This document shows positions 8,827-17,956 of a DNA stretch of 64,000 bases, piece after piece. The stretch comes from Oscillospiraceae bacterium (GTDB taxonomy: Bacteria > Bacillota > Clostridia > Oscillospirales > CAG-272): contig SVRT01000012.1 of assembly GCA_015064685.1 (NCBI GenBank), forward strand, positions 24,409-88,408, read 5' to 3'. The notes beneath the pieces were generated by a model. The model did no database searches. It was given only the letters and a program-made list of their open reading frames with translations, and had not been told where the DNA came from. A program made the position numbers and the translations under genes. Position 1 is the first letter of the stretch. Every line of letters starts with the position of its first letter.

Positions 8827-9936
8827 ATGATCATAGCACTTGAAGAAGCTAAGCATAAGCTGATAGATTTAAGAGAGGACGTAGCAGAGCTTGCAAACGC
8901 GCTCCGCATCACCGACCTCAAGGCAAAGGCATCTGAGCTTGAGGCGCAGACGCTCGACCCGAATTTTTGGAACAATCCCGATGCGGCTAACAAGATAACG
9001 CAGGAAATTAAGAGATCGCGCGATACTATCGAGGAGTATGAGAAGCTCTGCTCGCGCCTTGAGGATACCATTGCGCTCGCCGAAATGGCTATCGAGGAGA
9101 ACGACGACAGCTTCGTTGAAGAGGTTGAAAGCGAGCTTGCAGAGATAGAGGCGACCGCTGAAAAGGAGCGTATTTCGGTCCTTCTCTGCGAGGAATACGA
9201 CCACAACAACGCCATAGTCTCCTTCCACCCCGGTGCGGGCGGAACAGAGGCGCAGGACTGGGCGCAGATGCTTTACAGAATGATAACCCGTTGGGCTGAA
9301 AAGTCGGGCTTTAAGGTCAAGCTCATCGACTGGCTCGATGGAGACGAGGCAGGACTCAAGTCCGCTACCATAACCGTTGAAGGACTCAACGCATACGGAT
9401 ACCTCAAGAGTGAGAACGGCGTTCACCGCCTGGTGCGTGTCTCACCCTTCGACTCCGCAGGACGCAGACATACATCCTTCTCATCGATCGAGGTCATGCC
9501 CGAGTTTGAGGACGTCGATGCAGTCGTTCTCCGTGACGAGGACCTCGAGATCACCGCTCACCGCTCGTCCGGTGCGGGTGGTCAGCACATCAACAAGACC
9601 GACTCCGCTATCCGTATCGTACACAAGCCCACAGGTATTGTTGTAGGATGCCAGACCGAAAGAAGCCAGCTTCAGAACAAGGAGACCGCTCTTAAGATGC
9701 TCAAGGCAAAGCTTATGGAGATAAAGCTTCGCGAGAGACTTGACACCATCGAGGAGATCCAGGGTAACAAGACCAATATCGAGTGGGGCGCGCAGATCCG
9801 CTCATACGTATTTATGCCCTACACCCTTGCAAAGGATACCAGAACAGGCTACGAGGACGGTAATATCCAATCGGTTATGGACGGTAATATCGACGGATTT
9901 ATCAACGCTTACCTTAAAATGAATTCGAATAAATAA
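8827..9936 (+). CDS. prfB: Peptide chain release factor 2
   Basis: 369 residues in one uninterrupted frame. The stop-codon recognition motif SPF is at residues 206-208 and the peptidyl-tRNA hydrolysis motif GGQ at 251-253 (SSGAGGQHINKTDSAIR). RF2 reads UGA and UAA. Many bacterial prfB genes need a programmed +1 frameshift near codon 25; here the N-terminal helix region reads straight through (ELANALRITDLKAKA), so that autoregulation is absent. AGGAGA lies six bases before ATG. A hairpin terminator follows the stop. Confidence 0.96.
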   Translation: MIIALEEAKHKLIDLREDVAELANALRITDLKAKASELEAQTLDPNFWNNPDAANKITQEIKRSRDTIEEYEKLCSRLEDTIALAEMAIEENDDSFVEEVESELAEIEATAEKERISVLLCEEYDHNNAIVSFHPGAGGTEAQDWAQMLYRMITRWAEKSGFKVKLIDWLDGDEAGLKSATITVEGLNAYGYLKSENGVHRLVRVSPFDSAGRRHTSFSSIEVMPEFEDVDAVVLRDEDLEITAHRSSGAGGQHINKTDSAIRIVHKPTGIVVGCQTERSQLQNKETALKMLKAKLMEIKLRERLDTIEEIQGNKTNIEWGAQIRSYVFMPYTLAKDTRTGYEDGNIQSVMDGNIDGFINAYLKMNSNK

Positions 9937-9940
9937 TTAC

Positions 9941-9979
9941 AAAACCGCTCGCATGAGATTCAAGCGAGCGGTTTTCTTT
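9941..9979 (+). terminator. Intrinsic terminator after prfB
   Basis: AAAACCGCTCGC (9941-9952) pairs with GCGAGCGGTTTT (9964-9975), followed by T-rich sequence. Element A1 begins directly after it. Confidence 0.88.
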
Positions 9980-10212
9980 GATAAATTGCGGTTTAGCGCA
10001 CCGAAGGTGCGCAGTTCTATTCGCCAAAGGCGAGTGATATTGCTTCGCAGTGATATTCGTCTTACGACGAGTGATATTCGCTACGCGAGCTTTTTGGCGA
10101 ATAGAATATCACTAAAGCCGCAGGCTTTAATATCACTGTCGCATAAGCGACAATATCACTCCGCTTTTGCGGAATATCACTATTTCTACCTCACCGATAA
10201 TTCAAAATTTGA
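9980..10212. repeat. Interspersed mini-hairpin element, family A, copy 1
   Basis: About 233 bases, nearly identical to copies at 21944 and 54307. The right-type end GATAAATTGCGGTTTA faces the prfB terminator; the left-type end CCGATAATTCAAAATTTGA faces the plsC terminator. The interior begins with a GCGCACC-GAA-GGTGCGC hairpin. It then alternates small hairpins with the spacer GTGATATT in the first half and AATATCAC in the second half, so the spacers can pair with each other and the hairpins form side branches. Confidence 0.9.
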
Positions 10213-10228
10213 TGGAGATAAGCATATC

Positions 10229-10262
10229 AAAAAGGACTTCCGTTTTGTTGGAAGTCCTTTTT
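10229..10262. terminator. Terminator of plsC (bidirectional hairpin)
   Basis: AAAAAGGACTTCC (10229-10241) pairs with GGAAGTCCTTTTT (10250-10262). The A-flanked and T-flanked stem can work on both strands. It follows the plsC stop on the minus strand. Confidence 0.85.
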
Positions 10263-10265
10263 GCG

Positions 10266-10982
10266 TTATGAGGTATGCTTTGCTATTTCGTCCGCTATGC
10301 TCTGCTTTACGAGATCGGATATTTCCTTGACGTGCATATCCTTATAGGTCTCATACTCGATAGGCTCGAGATATACGACCTTTGATGTTACCCTTTTGAG
10401 AGAATTGATGCCGAAGACCTTATAAGAATCGATCAGTGCAACGGGAACGATAGGACACTTGGCGTTCTTTGCGCTCAGAAAGCATCCGTGCTTAAACTCG
10501 AGCAGTCTGTTGCCCTGGTTCTTCTCATAAACTCCTTCGGGAAAGACAAGGAATACCTTTCCGTCCTTGACGTTATTCGCAAGCTCCTTGAGTGCTCTAA
10601 TCTGATCCTTAATACTGTCCTTATCTATGCTCACGCCACCCATCATATCGAAAAACTGCTTTGCCAAAAATTGATTTGCGCGGAACTTCGTTATAAGGAA
10701 CGAGCAGGGGCGCTTGTGACCCGAAATTACTCCAAGAGCATCGTATCTGCCCTGATGATTGGCGAACATTATGTATCCGCCCTCTTTGGGAAGATTTTCT
10801 TCTCCGTAATGCTCTGTCTTGATCCTTCCCGTTCTTTGTACGATCGCGATCAATTTCTGCGCAAGAGCGTACTTGTCCTCCGTGCTGTATTTTTCAGGGT
10901 GCTTTGCATAGTGAGCCATAGTCGGCGCGTAATAGAGTATTCTGAAAATGTTAACGATTATTGTGTAAATAAAACGTAGCAT
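10266..10982 (-). CDS. plsC: 1-acyl-sn-glycerol-3-phosphate acyltransferase (PlsC-like)
   Basis: 238 residues. The acyltransferase HX4D motif is in NHQGRYDALGV, and the substrate-binding FPEG motif is in LVFPEGVYEKNQGNRLLEF. The N-terminal hydrophobic segment anchors it to the membrane. The family acylates lysophosphatidic acid to phosphatidic acid in phospholipid synthesis. GGAGG lies seven bases before ATG. The gene lies just downstream of the DAHP synthase gene on the same strand. Confidence 0.88.
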   Translation of the reverse strand: MLRFIYTIIVNIFRILYYAPTMAHYAKHPEKYSTEDKYALAQKLIAIVQRTGRIKTEHYGEENLPKEGGYIMFANHQGRYDALGVISGHKRPCSFLITKFRANQFLAKQFFDMMGGVSIDKDSIKDQIRALKELANNVKDGKVFLVFPEGVYEKNQGNRLLEFKHGCFLSAKNAKCPIVPVALIDSYKVFGINSLKRVTSKVVYLEPIEYETYKDMHVKEISDLVKQSIADEIAKHTS

Positions 10983-11005
10983 CTAATGCCTCCGAGCAGG
11001 AAAAC

Positions 11006-12028
11006 TTAAATCTTGCCTGCCATATAGAATATGAAATCCTCCGTGTCTTTCCATCCGATGCACGGGTCGGTGATTGATTTTCCGTAGATTCCCTCTCCGA
11101 TCTTCTGGCTTCCCTCCTCGATATAGCTCTCGATCATAAAGCCCTTGAAGATGCGATCAATATCGGAATTGAGTGCGCAGGAGTGTAATACCTCCTTCGC
11201 GATTCTCATCTGCTCTTTATATTTCTTGCCTGAATTCGCATGGTTGCAGTCTACGATTAGTGCGGGATTTTCAAGTCCGCGCTTCTCATACTCACGGCAA
11301 AGATGCTCGATATCCTCGTAGTGATAGTTGGGCAACGACTCGCCGTGCTTGTTGACATATCCGCGAAGGATAGTGTGTGCAAGCGGATTTCCGGACGACT
11401 TTACCTCCCATCCACGGTAAAGGAAGGTGTGCGGATGCTGTGCAGCCATGACGGAATTGAGCATTACCGAAATGTCTCCTCCCGTCGGGTTCTTCATACC
11501 GACAGGGATCTCGATTCCGCTTGAAACGAGTCTGTGCTGTTGGTTCTCTACCGAGCGAGCGCCGATCGCAACGTACGAAAGAAGATCGTAAAGGTACTGA
11601 TAGTTCTCGGGATAAAGCATTTCGTCTGCGGTGAACATACCCGTCTCCTCGATCACGCGGAGGTGGAGATGGCGGATCGCGATGATGCCCGCAAGCATAT
11701 CCGAGCTTTTCTGCGGGTCGGGCTGATGAAGCATTCCCTTGTATCCGTCACCAGTTGTTCTGGGCTTGTTCGTATATATGCGAGGAATGATAATGAGCTT
11801 GTCCTTGACCTGCTCGCTTACGCGTGCGAGACGGGTGCAGTAATCCATGACCGAGTCCTCGTTATCCGCAGAGCAGGGGCCTATTACGAGTATCTTTTTA
11901 TCCGACTCGCCGGAAAATACCTTTGCAACCTCTGCATCAAATTCCTTTTTCTTTTCCTTCGAGCTGTCGCTCAAGGGATACATCTCTCTTATTTCTTTTG
12001 GAATAGGTAATTTTCTGATGAATTCCAT
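11006..12028 (-). CDS. aroF: 3-deoxy-7-phosphoheptulonate (DAHP) synthase, class I
   Basis: 340 residues of the AroF/G/H type. Conserved parts are LVIGPCSADNEDSVMDY near residue 45, RIYTNKPRTTGDGYKG, GARSVENQQHRLVSSG, MKNPTGGDISVMLNSV and IVDCNHANSGK. It condenses phosphoenolpyruvate and erythrose 4-phosphate, the first step of the shikimate pathway. No separate regulatory domain is fused. The E. coli-type paralog cannot be assigned, so the gene symbol is generic. Confidence 0.93.
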   Translation of the reverse strand: MEFIRKLPIPKEIREMYPLSDSSKEKKKEFDAEVAKVFSGESDKKILVIGPCSADNEDSVMDYCTRLARVSEQVKDKLIIIPRIYTNKPRTTGDGYKGMLHQPDPQKSSDMLAGIIAIRHLHLRVIEETGMFTADEMLYPENYQYLYDLLSYVAIGARSVENQQHRLVSSGIEIPVGMKNPTGGDISVMLNSVMAAQHPHTFLYRGWEVKSSGNPLAHTILRGYVNKHGESLPNYHYEDIEHLCREYEKRGLENPALIVDCNHANSGKKYKEQMRIAKEVLHSCALNSDIDRIFKGFMIESYIEEGSQKIGEGIYGKSITDPCIGWKDTEDFIFYMAGKI

Positions 12029-12157
12029 AATTTTTCTCCGTTTTTAGTGGTGTGCGATCTAATCAAATAGAAAAATTTAACTTAAATATTCTATCACCAA
12101 TTTGTTAACTGAATATTAATATTTGAATTTTTCTCAAAACAAGCACCCATTATCTAA

Positions 12158-12192
12158 AAAAACACCCAAAACCGAATGATTTGGGGTGTTTT
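12158..12192 (-). terminator. Intrinsic terminator after recX
   Basis: On the minus strand AAAACACCCCAAA pairs with TTTTGGGTGTTTT around a short loop, ending in a T run. It lies nine bases after the recX stop. Confidence 0.82.
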
Positions 12193-12200
12193 CAAAAGTA

Positions 12201-12860
12201 TTAAAGGTCATTTTTCAGCCTTTTTATCGCCTCTTTAATATCCGAAGAGGAGTATCCGAGACGAACGAGAGCAGCATACATCTTTTCCTTTTCTCTTCGT
12301 TCATCGGGAACGGGTGCATATTTTTTTTCAATAACGCGCATACAGCTATCCGCAAAGTCGATCTCATCAAGATAAACGGCAGCCTCTTGAATCGCAGAGT
12401 CATCAAATCCCTCCTCGCGAAGCTTTGAAAAAATACGCAATCTGCCCCACAGCTTCGCCACCATTATCTCCGCTCTGCGAAGTGCGAGAGAGCTCTCGTC
12501 AATATACCCACGCTCTATGCACAATTCAATTGCCGCTTCGCTCGCATCCTTTGAAAAGCCCTTTGTGCGGAGCTTCCGCAAAAGTGCCTTTGCAGAGCAA
12601 GGCGTGAAGGCAAGCGACGAGCAGGCAGAAGAAAATGCCGCCGTGATATCCGCGTATTTGTCAAGAAGCGCAACGGCATCCTCGTCAAGAGCATTTCCTT
12701 CAAGACTTGGCTCTATTTCGCAGAAAAGCTCCCCGAGAATAACAAACTCAATTTTTTCGCTACGTTCTCCGTCTCCAACCGTCAAAGAGATAAGATATCT
12801 GCCGTCTTCACGACGGCAGATATTATTTATTGTTGCAAAAAGATCCATTTTTTCGATCAC
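12201..12860 (-). CDS. recX: Regulatory protein RecX
   Basis: 219 residues made of repeated three-helix units typical of RecX ([36 protein letters not shown], then [16 protein letters not shown], then [19 protein letters not shown]). RecX binds RecA filaments and limits their activity. A GTG start at 12858-12860 overlaps the recA stop by three bases (GTGA) and has GAGG upstream; an ATG four codons later is the alternative. Co-transcription with recA is the usual arrangement. Confidence 0.88.
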   Translation of the reverse strand: MIEKMDLFATINNICRREDGRYLISLTVGDGERSEKIEFVILGELFCEIEPSLEGNALDEDAVALLDKYADITAAFSSACSSLAFTPCSAKALLRKLRTKGFSKDASEAAIELCIERGYIDESSLALRRAEIMVAKLWGRLRIFSKLREEGFDDSAIQEAAVYLDEIDFADSCMRVIEKKYAPVPDERREKEKMYAALVRLGYSSSDIKEAIKRLKNDL

Positions 12861-13975
12861 TCGTCATCCTCAAGCGTGCGGATGTCGAAATCGTCATCGT
12901 CACCGTCGTCGAGCTCGAACTCCTCCTCGTTGAGGATTCCGTCGTTATTAAGCATCTGCTCTCTCACCTTTGTCTCGATCTCTGCGGCAAACTCGGGATT
13001 GTCCTCAAGAAGTCTCTTGACGTTATCCTTACCCTGCGCGAGTCTGTTTCCGTCGTAGGAGAACCAGGATCCGCTCTTCTTGATGATATCGCTCATTATC
13101 GCAAAGTCAAGGATCTCGCCCATGCGCGAAATTCCCTTTCCGTAAAGGATATCAAATTCCGCTACACGGAAAGGAGGAGCCACCTTATTCTTTACGACCT
13201 TGCACTTTACGCGGTTGCCGTATATATCCGAGCCGTTCTTCAATTGCTCTGTCTTTCTGATATCGATTCTTACCGACGCGTAGAACTTGAGCGCGCGACC
13301 GCCCGTGGTGGTCTCGGGATTTCCGTACATAACGCCGACCTTCTCACGAAGCTGGTTGATGAATACGACTATACAGTTGCTCTTTGATATAACAGCCGTG
13401 AGCTTTCTCATAGCCTGCGACATAAGGCGAGCCTGAACACCGACGTTTGACTGTCCCATATCGCCGTCTATCTCTGTTCTCGGAACGAGCGCTGCAACTG
13501 AGTCAACTACGATAACGTCGATAGCGCCCGAGCGAGCAAGCGACTCGGTAATGGAGAGCGCATCCTCTCCGCAATCGGGCTGAGAAACGAGAAGATTTGC
13601 GATGTCAACTCCGACAGCCTTTGCGTAAACAGGATCGAGCGCGTGCTCCGCGTCGATAAACGCAGCCTCTCCGCCTGCCTTCTGCACCTCTGCAATTATA
13701 TGAAGAGCAACGGTGGTCTTACCCGAGGACTCGGGACCGTAAATCTCAACGATTCTTCCCTTCGGCACGCCGCCGATTCCGAGTGCCATATCGAGCGAGA
13801 GAGAGCCCGTCGATACCGCCTGTACCTCCATGCGCGTATTTTCACCGAGCTTCATAATAGCTCCCGCGCCAAATTCCTTCTCTATCTGCGCCATCGCGGT
13901 ATTGAGAGCTTTTCTCTTATCCTCTCTGTCCGTGATCTCGGTGACTCTTGCCGCCGTCTTCTTTGTTGCTGCCAT
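12857..13975 (-). CDS. recA: Recombinase RecA
   Basis: 372 residues. Walker A is GPESSGKT and Walker [15 protein letters not shown]. The DNA-binding loops L1/L2 follow ([42 protein letters not shown]), and the C-terminus is the usual acidic tail ([19 protein letters not shown]). It catalyses strand exchange and triggers the SOS response. GGAGG precedes the ATG. Promoter at 14027-14055. Confidence 0.97.
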   Translation of the reverse strand: MAATKKTAARVTEITDREDKRKALNTAMAQIEKEFGAGAIMKLGENTRMEVQAVSTGSLSLDMALGIGGVPKGRIVEIYGPESSGKTTVALHIIAEVQKAGGEAAFIDAEHALDPVYAKAVGVDIANLLVSQPDCGEDALSITESLARSGAIDVIVVDSVAALVPRTEIDGDMGQSNVGVQARLMSQAMRKLTAVISKSNCIVVFINQLREKVGVMYGNPETTTGGRALKFYASVRIDIRKTEQLKNGSDIYGNRVKCKVVKNKVAPPFRVAEFDILYGKGISRMGEILDFAIMSDIIKKSGSWFSYDGNRLAQGKDNVKRLLEDNPEFAAEIETKVREQMLNNDGILNEEEFELDDGDDDDFDIRTLEDDE

Positions 13976-14011
13976 TTTATATCCTCCAAACAGTTAAAAA
14001 TTTCTTTTTTG

Positions 14012-14055
14012 GTGTGTTACACGCTAATTATACACTCATTCCCTTCCTTTGTCAA
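14012..14055 (-). promoter_or_regulatory. recA promoter with a small dyad at the start point
   Basis: Minus strand: TTGACA (14050-14055), 17 bases, TATAAT (14027-14032). A perfect dyad GTGT-GTT-ACAC lies just downstream at 14012-14022, where an SOS repressor could sit. It is not the Bacillus LexA box, so the repressor assignment is only a possibility. Confidence 0.7.
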
Positions 14056-14225
14056 TAGCTTTTTGAAAATATTTTTCCAAAAACCGAATTTTTGTTATCT
14101 TCTCTCACTTTGTTTTTGATTGCAATAACTTTAAAATTCCGTTTTTGGAACTGAACACTTTTGCGTTTCATGCCGGTATTTTCCGTATACGTTTCTTAAT
14201 AATTCTTAATTAAGACCGATATTTG

Positions 14226-14253
14226 TTGACTTTTTTTCCTTTCATGCTATAAT
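14226..14253 (+). promoter_or_regulatory. Promoter of the 14285 lipoprotein gene
   Basis: TTGACT (14226-14231), 16 bases, TATAAT (14248-14253); GGAGG at 14271-14275. Confidence 0.75.
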
Positions 14254-14284
14254 TTAATAAAATTTTACTTGGAGGTAAAATAAA

Positions 14285-14800
14285 ATGAAAAAAATTGTTA
14301 CTACCCTGTTGGCTGCAGCAATGCTTCTCAGTTGCGCAGTTGTATTCTCTTCCTGTGCTATCTTCACCCCCAAGCCTGAACTTGATCTTGAAGATGCCGC
14401 AGATAATCTGGAGGATGCAGATTACTACGTTTCATATACTGACGATGAGGACGACCTCTCCGTCGGAATGGAAGAAAGACTTTCTGCTTCCAGCGATGAC
14501 GGCGATGACGGTCTCTATATCGTAAAGTATGCAGATGCAAAGTCCGCTTCCATTGCTTACGATGAAGCAAAGATGGAGATCGACAATGCAAAGGAAGAGA
14601 TCAAGCTTTCCATCAAGAAGTACGAGAACATTCTCAAAAAGTATGAGGATGACCTTGACAGCGATGAGATCGATTACTACGAGGACCTTATTAAGGATCT
14701 CGAGGACGAGCTTGAAGAGTACGACGAATACGTTATCGGTAAGAGCGGCAAGACCGTTTGGTACGGAACAAAGGATGCCATCGAGGATTCCAAGGGCTAA
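14285..14800 (+). CDS. Acidic predicted lipoprotein, 171 residues
   Basis: Function not recognised. The N-terminus is a lipoprotein signal (MKKIVTTLLAAAMLLSCAVV then FSSCAIF); the likely lipidated cysteine is the one before AIF, in FSSC. The mature part is very acidic. It includes a helical, probably coiled-coil stretch (AKMEIDNAKEEIKLSIKKYE and the following residues) and a GKTVWYGTKDAIED end. It would sit on the outer face of the membrane. It is a single-gene unit with its own promoter and terminator. Confidence 0.78.
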   Translation: MKKIVTTLLAAAMLLSCAVVFSSCAIFTPKPELDLEDAADNLEDADYYVSYTDDEDDLSVGMEERLSASSDDGDDGLYIVKYADAKSASIAYDEAKMEIDNAKEEIKLSIKKYENILKKYEDDLDSDEIDYYEDLIKDLEDELEEYDEYVIGKSGKTVWYGTKDAIEDSKG

Positions 14801-14819
14801 TACATAACTCTAAATTAAT

Positions 14820-14850
14820 AGCGGACACTCGCACGGGTGTCCGCTTTTTT
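14820..14850 (+). terminator. Intrinsic terminator after the 14285 lipoprotein gene
   Basis: AGCGGACAC pairs with GTGTCCGCT and is followed by TTTTTT. Confidence 0.9.
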
Positions 14851-14886
14851 CCATAAACTCAAAAACCGAAGAAAGGAAAAATCAAT

Positions 14887-16389
14887 ATGAACATAAATGA
14901 AGCCATTGACAAATTCTATGCTCTGCAATCGAAAATGAGCGCATACGGACACGCTATGTCGCTTATTTATTACGACGGCGCGACCACGGCTCCCAAGGGG
15001 ACGGCGCAAAACCGCGCTCACTCGCTCTCTATTCTCAGCGAGGAGACCTACAAGCTCTCGACCTCCGATGAGACCGTTTCCCTTCTCGAATATCTGGATG
15101 AGCATAAGGATGAGCTTTGTGAAAAGGATGCGCGCGCGGTATACGTATCTCTCAAGGACATAAAGGAAATGAAAAAGATACCCATGGACGAATACGTCGC
15201 GTATGAAAACCTTATGGTCGAGGCCGACGACGTCTGGCACAAAGCTAAGGAGACCTCGGATTTCGAGCTTTTCCGCCCCTTGCTTGAGAAAATTTTTGCT
15301 ACAACGGTCAAATTCGCAGGCTATTGCGCCCCCGAAAAGCATCCCTACAACTACTGTCTCAACAAATACGAGGAAGGACTCACGATGGAGAAATGCGATG
15401 AATTCTTCGCAGCTCTCCGAGAACGCATCGTCCCTCTTATCAAGAGGATCTCAGAGGCTAAGCAGGTAGACGATTCCTGCATCAAGGGCGATTTTGATGA
15501 GCTATCTCAGGAAAAATTCTCCTATGAGCTTATGAAGACTATCGGCATCGACCTCGATCACTGCGGACTTGGCACGACCGAGCATCCCTTCACCACAAGC
15601 ATTGGCTCTCATCACGACGTGCGCATCACAACGAATTACGACCGCTCCAACCTTTCCTATTCTATGTTCAGCGTAATTCACGAGGGCGGTCACGCGCTCT
15701 ACGATATGAACAGCGCAGACGACCTCGCCTACACCTTCCTCGACGGCGGTGTTTCAATGGGAATTCACGAAAGCCAGAGCCGCTTCTACGAAAATATTCT
15801 CGGCAGAAGCGAGGAATTTGTCAGCTTCATCTTCCCAAAAATGCAGGAGTGTTTCCCCGAGCAGCTTAAAAATACAACCGCAGATGAGGTCTATAAGGCG
15901 ATCAATCTCGTCACTCCCTCACTCATCAGAACCGAGGCGGACGAGGTCACATATTGCCTGCACGTAATGATCCGCTACGAGCTTGAAAAACGCGTTGTCG
16001 GGGGTGAGCTTGAGGTCAAGGATCTGCCCTCAGAGTGGAATAGACTCTATAAGGAATATCTCGGAGTAGACGTTCCCGACGATAAGCACGGAGTCCTCCA
16101 GGACAGCCACTGGTCGGGCGGCGGTATCGGATACTTCCCCTCCTACGCGCTCGGTAGCGCGTACGGAGCGCATCTCCTCCATAAAATGAAGGAGACCGTC
16201 AACGTTGAAAAGTGCCTGTCTGAAGGCGACTTCGCACCGATCAACGAGTGGAACCGCGAGCATATCTGGAAATACGGTTGTCTCAAAAATCCGAACGTGC
16301 TTCTCCGCGATGCTCTCGGCGAAGAATTCGATCCGACATACTACACCGATTACCTCGAGAAAAAATATTCCAAAATATATAATATCTAA
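14887..16389 (+). CDS. M32-family metallocarboxypeptidase (Taq type)
   Basis: 500 residues, the usual M32 length. The zinc motif HEGGH (in FSVIHEGGHALYDMN) is followed by GVSMGIHESQSRFYENILGR, supplying the third ligand glutamate, and by the family's VTPSLIRTEADEVTYCLHVMIRYE. It is a cytoplasmic enzyme that removes C-terminal amino acids from peptides. A strong terminator follows directly. Confidence 0.95.
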   Translation: MNINEAIDKFYALQSKMSAYGHAMSLIYYDGATTAPKGTAQNRAHSLSILSEETYKLSTSDETVSLLEYLDEHKDELCEKDARAVYVSLKDIKEMKKIPMDEYVAYENLMVEADDVWHKAKETSDFELFRPLLEKIFATTVKFAGYCAPEKHPYNYCLNKYEEGLTMEKCDEFFAALRERIVPLIKRISEAKQVDDSCIKGDFDELSQEKFSYELMKTIGIDLDHCGLGTTEHPFTTSIGSHHDVRITTNYDRSNLSYSMFSVIHEGGHALYDMNSADDLAYTFLDGGVSMGIHESQSRFYENILGRSEEFVSFIFPKMQECFPEQLKNTTADEVYKAINLVTPSLIRTEADEVTYCLHVMIRYELEKRVVGGELEVKDLPSEWNRLYKEYLGVDVPDDKHGVLQDSHWSGGGIGYFPSYALGSAYGAHLLHKMKETVNVEKCLSEGDFAPINEWNREHIWKYGCLKNPNVLLRDALGEEFDPTYYTDYLEKKYSKIYNI

Positions 16390-16393
16390 CACC

Positions 16394-16420
16394 AAACGGG
16401 GCTGCTTCAGCCCCGTTTAT
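16394..16420 (+). terminator. Intrinsic terminator after the M32 gene
   Basis: AAACGGGGCTG (16394-16404) pairs with CAGCCCCGTTT (16408-16418). Element D1 starts immediately after. Confidence 0.85.
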
Positions 16421-16672
16421 AAATTGGGGTTTATAGGGGAGGCGAACAATCCCTCAGACGCGCACGGAGGCGCGCCAGCTCCCTTTACACAAGGGAGCTT
16501 TACCTGAAAGGTGGAGAACGTGGATATAGTGAAATTTTCTTTAAATTTAAAAGGTTTTCACATCTATAAAGCGTACGAACATCCACCAACAAAGCTCCCT
16601 TGTGTAAAGGGAGCTGTCACGCCTTGCGCGTGACTGAGGGATTGTTCGTCTCCCCGATAAATCAAAATTTGA
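16419..16672. repeat. Interspersed palindromic element, family D, copy 1
   Basis: About 254 bases. The right-type end ATAAATTGGGGTTTAT touches the M32 terminator. The left-type end CCGATAAATCAAAATTTGA stops three bases before the stop codon of the convergent transporter gene. The interior is a long imperfect palindrome: GGCGAACAATCCCTCAG...CTGAGGGATTGTTCGTC outside, with AGCTCCCTT-TACAC-AAGGGAGCT hairpins on both sides of a non-paired middle. Confidence 0.87.
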
Positions 16673-16674
16673 TG

Positions 16675-17817
16675 TTATTTTTTCTCAAGGGCGGCAAAAG
16701 CTTTCTCGTTCTTTTTATCGTTATTCTTTTCATCTTTTTCGTCGGATTTTTTGAAAAAGAGCTCGCGCATAAGAAGTGCGACCATCGGTCCTACAAAGAT
16801 GCCAACAAATCCGAGAAATTTGAGTCCGAGATATACCGAAGCGAGAGTTGCGAGGGGATGGATACCGAGCGTTGATCCGACTATCTTCGGCTCGGCGAGC
16901 TGCCGCACAACAAGCGTTACCGCATAAAGAATAAGAAGCCCTACACCGAGGGGAGTATTGGAGCTCATAAAGGCGAAGATCGCCCACGGAACAAGCACCG
17001 CACCCGTCCCGAGAATCGGAAGAATATCTACCACGGAGATGATTATCGCCATAATGAATGCGTATTCGACGCCGAGAAGCGTAAGCCCGATCAGCATTTC
17101 AAAAAATGTCAGAAGCATAATAAAAAAGTATGCCTTCAAATATCCCGTTACGGTTTTCTTGAATTTTTCCTTGATCACGGGTATCTTTTCCAACCATTTC
17201 GATGGCAGGATCTCCGACAGGGCATCCGATATGCTCACGGCATCTGCGGAAAAATAGAACGCTGCAATCAGAAAAACGATGATAAATAGCAGCACGTTGG
17301 GTATCTCCTTGACAAGTGACACCGCCGCCGACGGCAACGCGCCCGTCAAAGACGATATCATTGAGCCGAGAGCGTCTCGCAGAGCAGAATTTATATCTAT
17401 ACCGAGGCTCTTTAGTGCCTCCGACTCGAATATCTTTTGCAAAAAAGAGAAGTGCGTGCCGTTAGCCGTTAATTTATCCACTATTCCCTGTACCTTATTG
17501 CCGATCATCTCGGGATTTTCCGAAAGCCGCGCGAGCAGATCTCCAAGCTCAAGGATCAACCTTGATATCGCAAAATACAGCAGCGAGACAGTGAGCGCGA
17601 AGATGAGAATAAGTATCACTCCCGCGCTTATCTTTTGCGGGATTTTAGTTTTTTTCGAAAGCCTTTTTGCCATTGGAGAAACAAGCGCGGATATCACCGC
17701 CGCAAGTAAAAACGGCATAAGCGCGGAGAGTGCGTATTTGAAAAATATCCATAAAAAGATCGCGATCCCTGCCACGATCACGGTAATATTCGCCGCTTTT
17801 CTGTATTCTGTATCCAT
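16675..17817 (-). CDS. AI-2E family transporter (PerM/TqsA-like)
   Basis: 380 residues with about eight hydrophobic segments and the family's central soluble region. The C-terminal half carries GVEYAFIMAIIISVVDILPILGTGAVLVPWAIFAF and LAEPKIVGSTLGIHPLATLASVYLGLKFLG, both hallmarks of the family. The tail is charged and lysine-rich. Family members export autoinducer-2 or act as Na+/H+ exchangers; the substrate here is unknown. Confidence 0.9.
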   Translation of the reverse strand: MDTEYRKAANITVIVAGIAIFLWIFFKYALSALMPFLLAAVISALVSPMAKRLSKKTKIPQKISAGVILILIFALTVSLLYFAISRLILELGDLLARLSENPEMIGNKVQGIVDKLTANGTHFSFLQKIFESEALKSLGIDINSALRDALGSMISSLTGALPSAAVSLVKEIPNVLLFIIVFLIAAFYFSADAVSISDALSEILPSKWLEKIPVIKEKFKKTVTGYLKAYFFIMLLTFFEMLIGLTLLGVEYAFIMAIIISVVDILPILGTGAVLVPWAIFAFMSSNTPLGVGLLILYAVTLVVRQLAEPKIVGSTLGIHPLATLASVYLGLKFLGFVGIFVGPMVALLMRELFFKKSDEKDEKNNDKKNEKAFAALEKK

Positions 17818-17897
17818 ATTATTCCTCCAATGGCTTCATACTGTAATTATATTATGTCAGTCAAAAAGCAAAATATATCATAAAGGGCAAAATTTCC

Positions 17898-17926
17898 TTG
17901 ACAAATCACGGCATATTTGATACAAT
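17898..17926 (+). promoter_or_regulatory. Promoter of the cyclophilin-nnrD operon
   Basis: TTGACA (17898-17903), 17 bases, TACAAT (17921-17926). Confidence 0.75.
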
Positions 17927-17956
17927 TATTTTAATGAAAAAAGAGAGGTAAAAACA

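Noticed and set aside
9980..10212. Regularly spaced GTGATATT motifs as a CRISPR array
   Set aside because: Units are only about 15-20 bases, the separating segments are themselves palindromes, the motif inverts at mid-element, and no cas gene is near.
14012..14055. Standard Gram-positive LexA box at recA
   Set aside because: No CGAAC-N4-GTTCG site was seen; the short GTGT-GTT-ACAC dyad is only suggestive.
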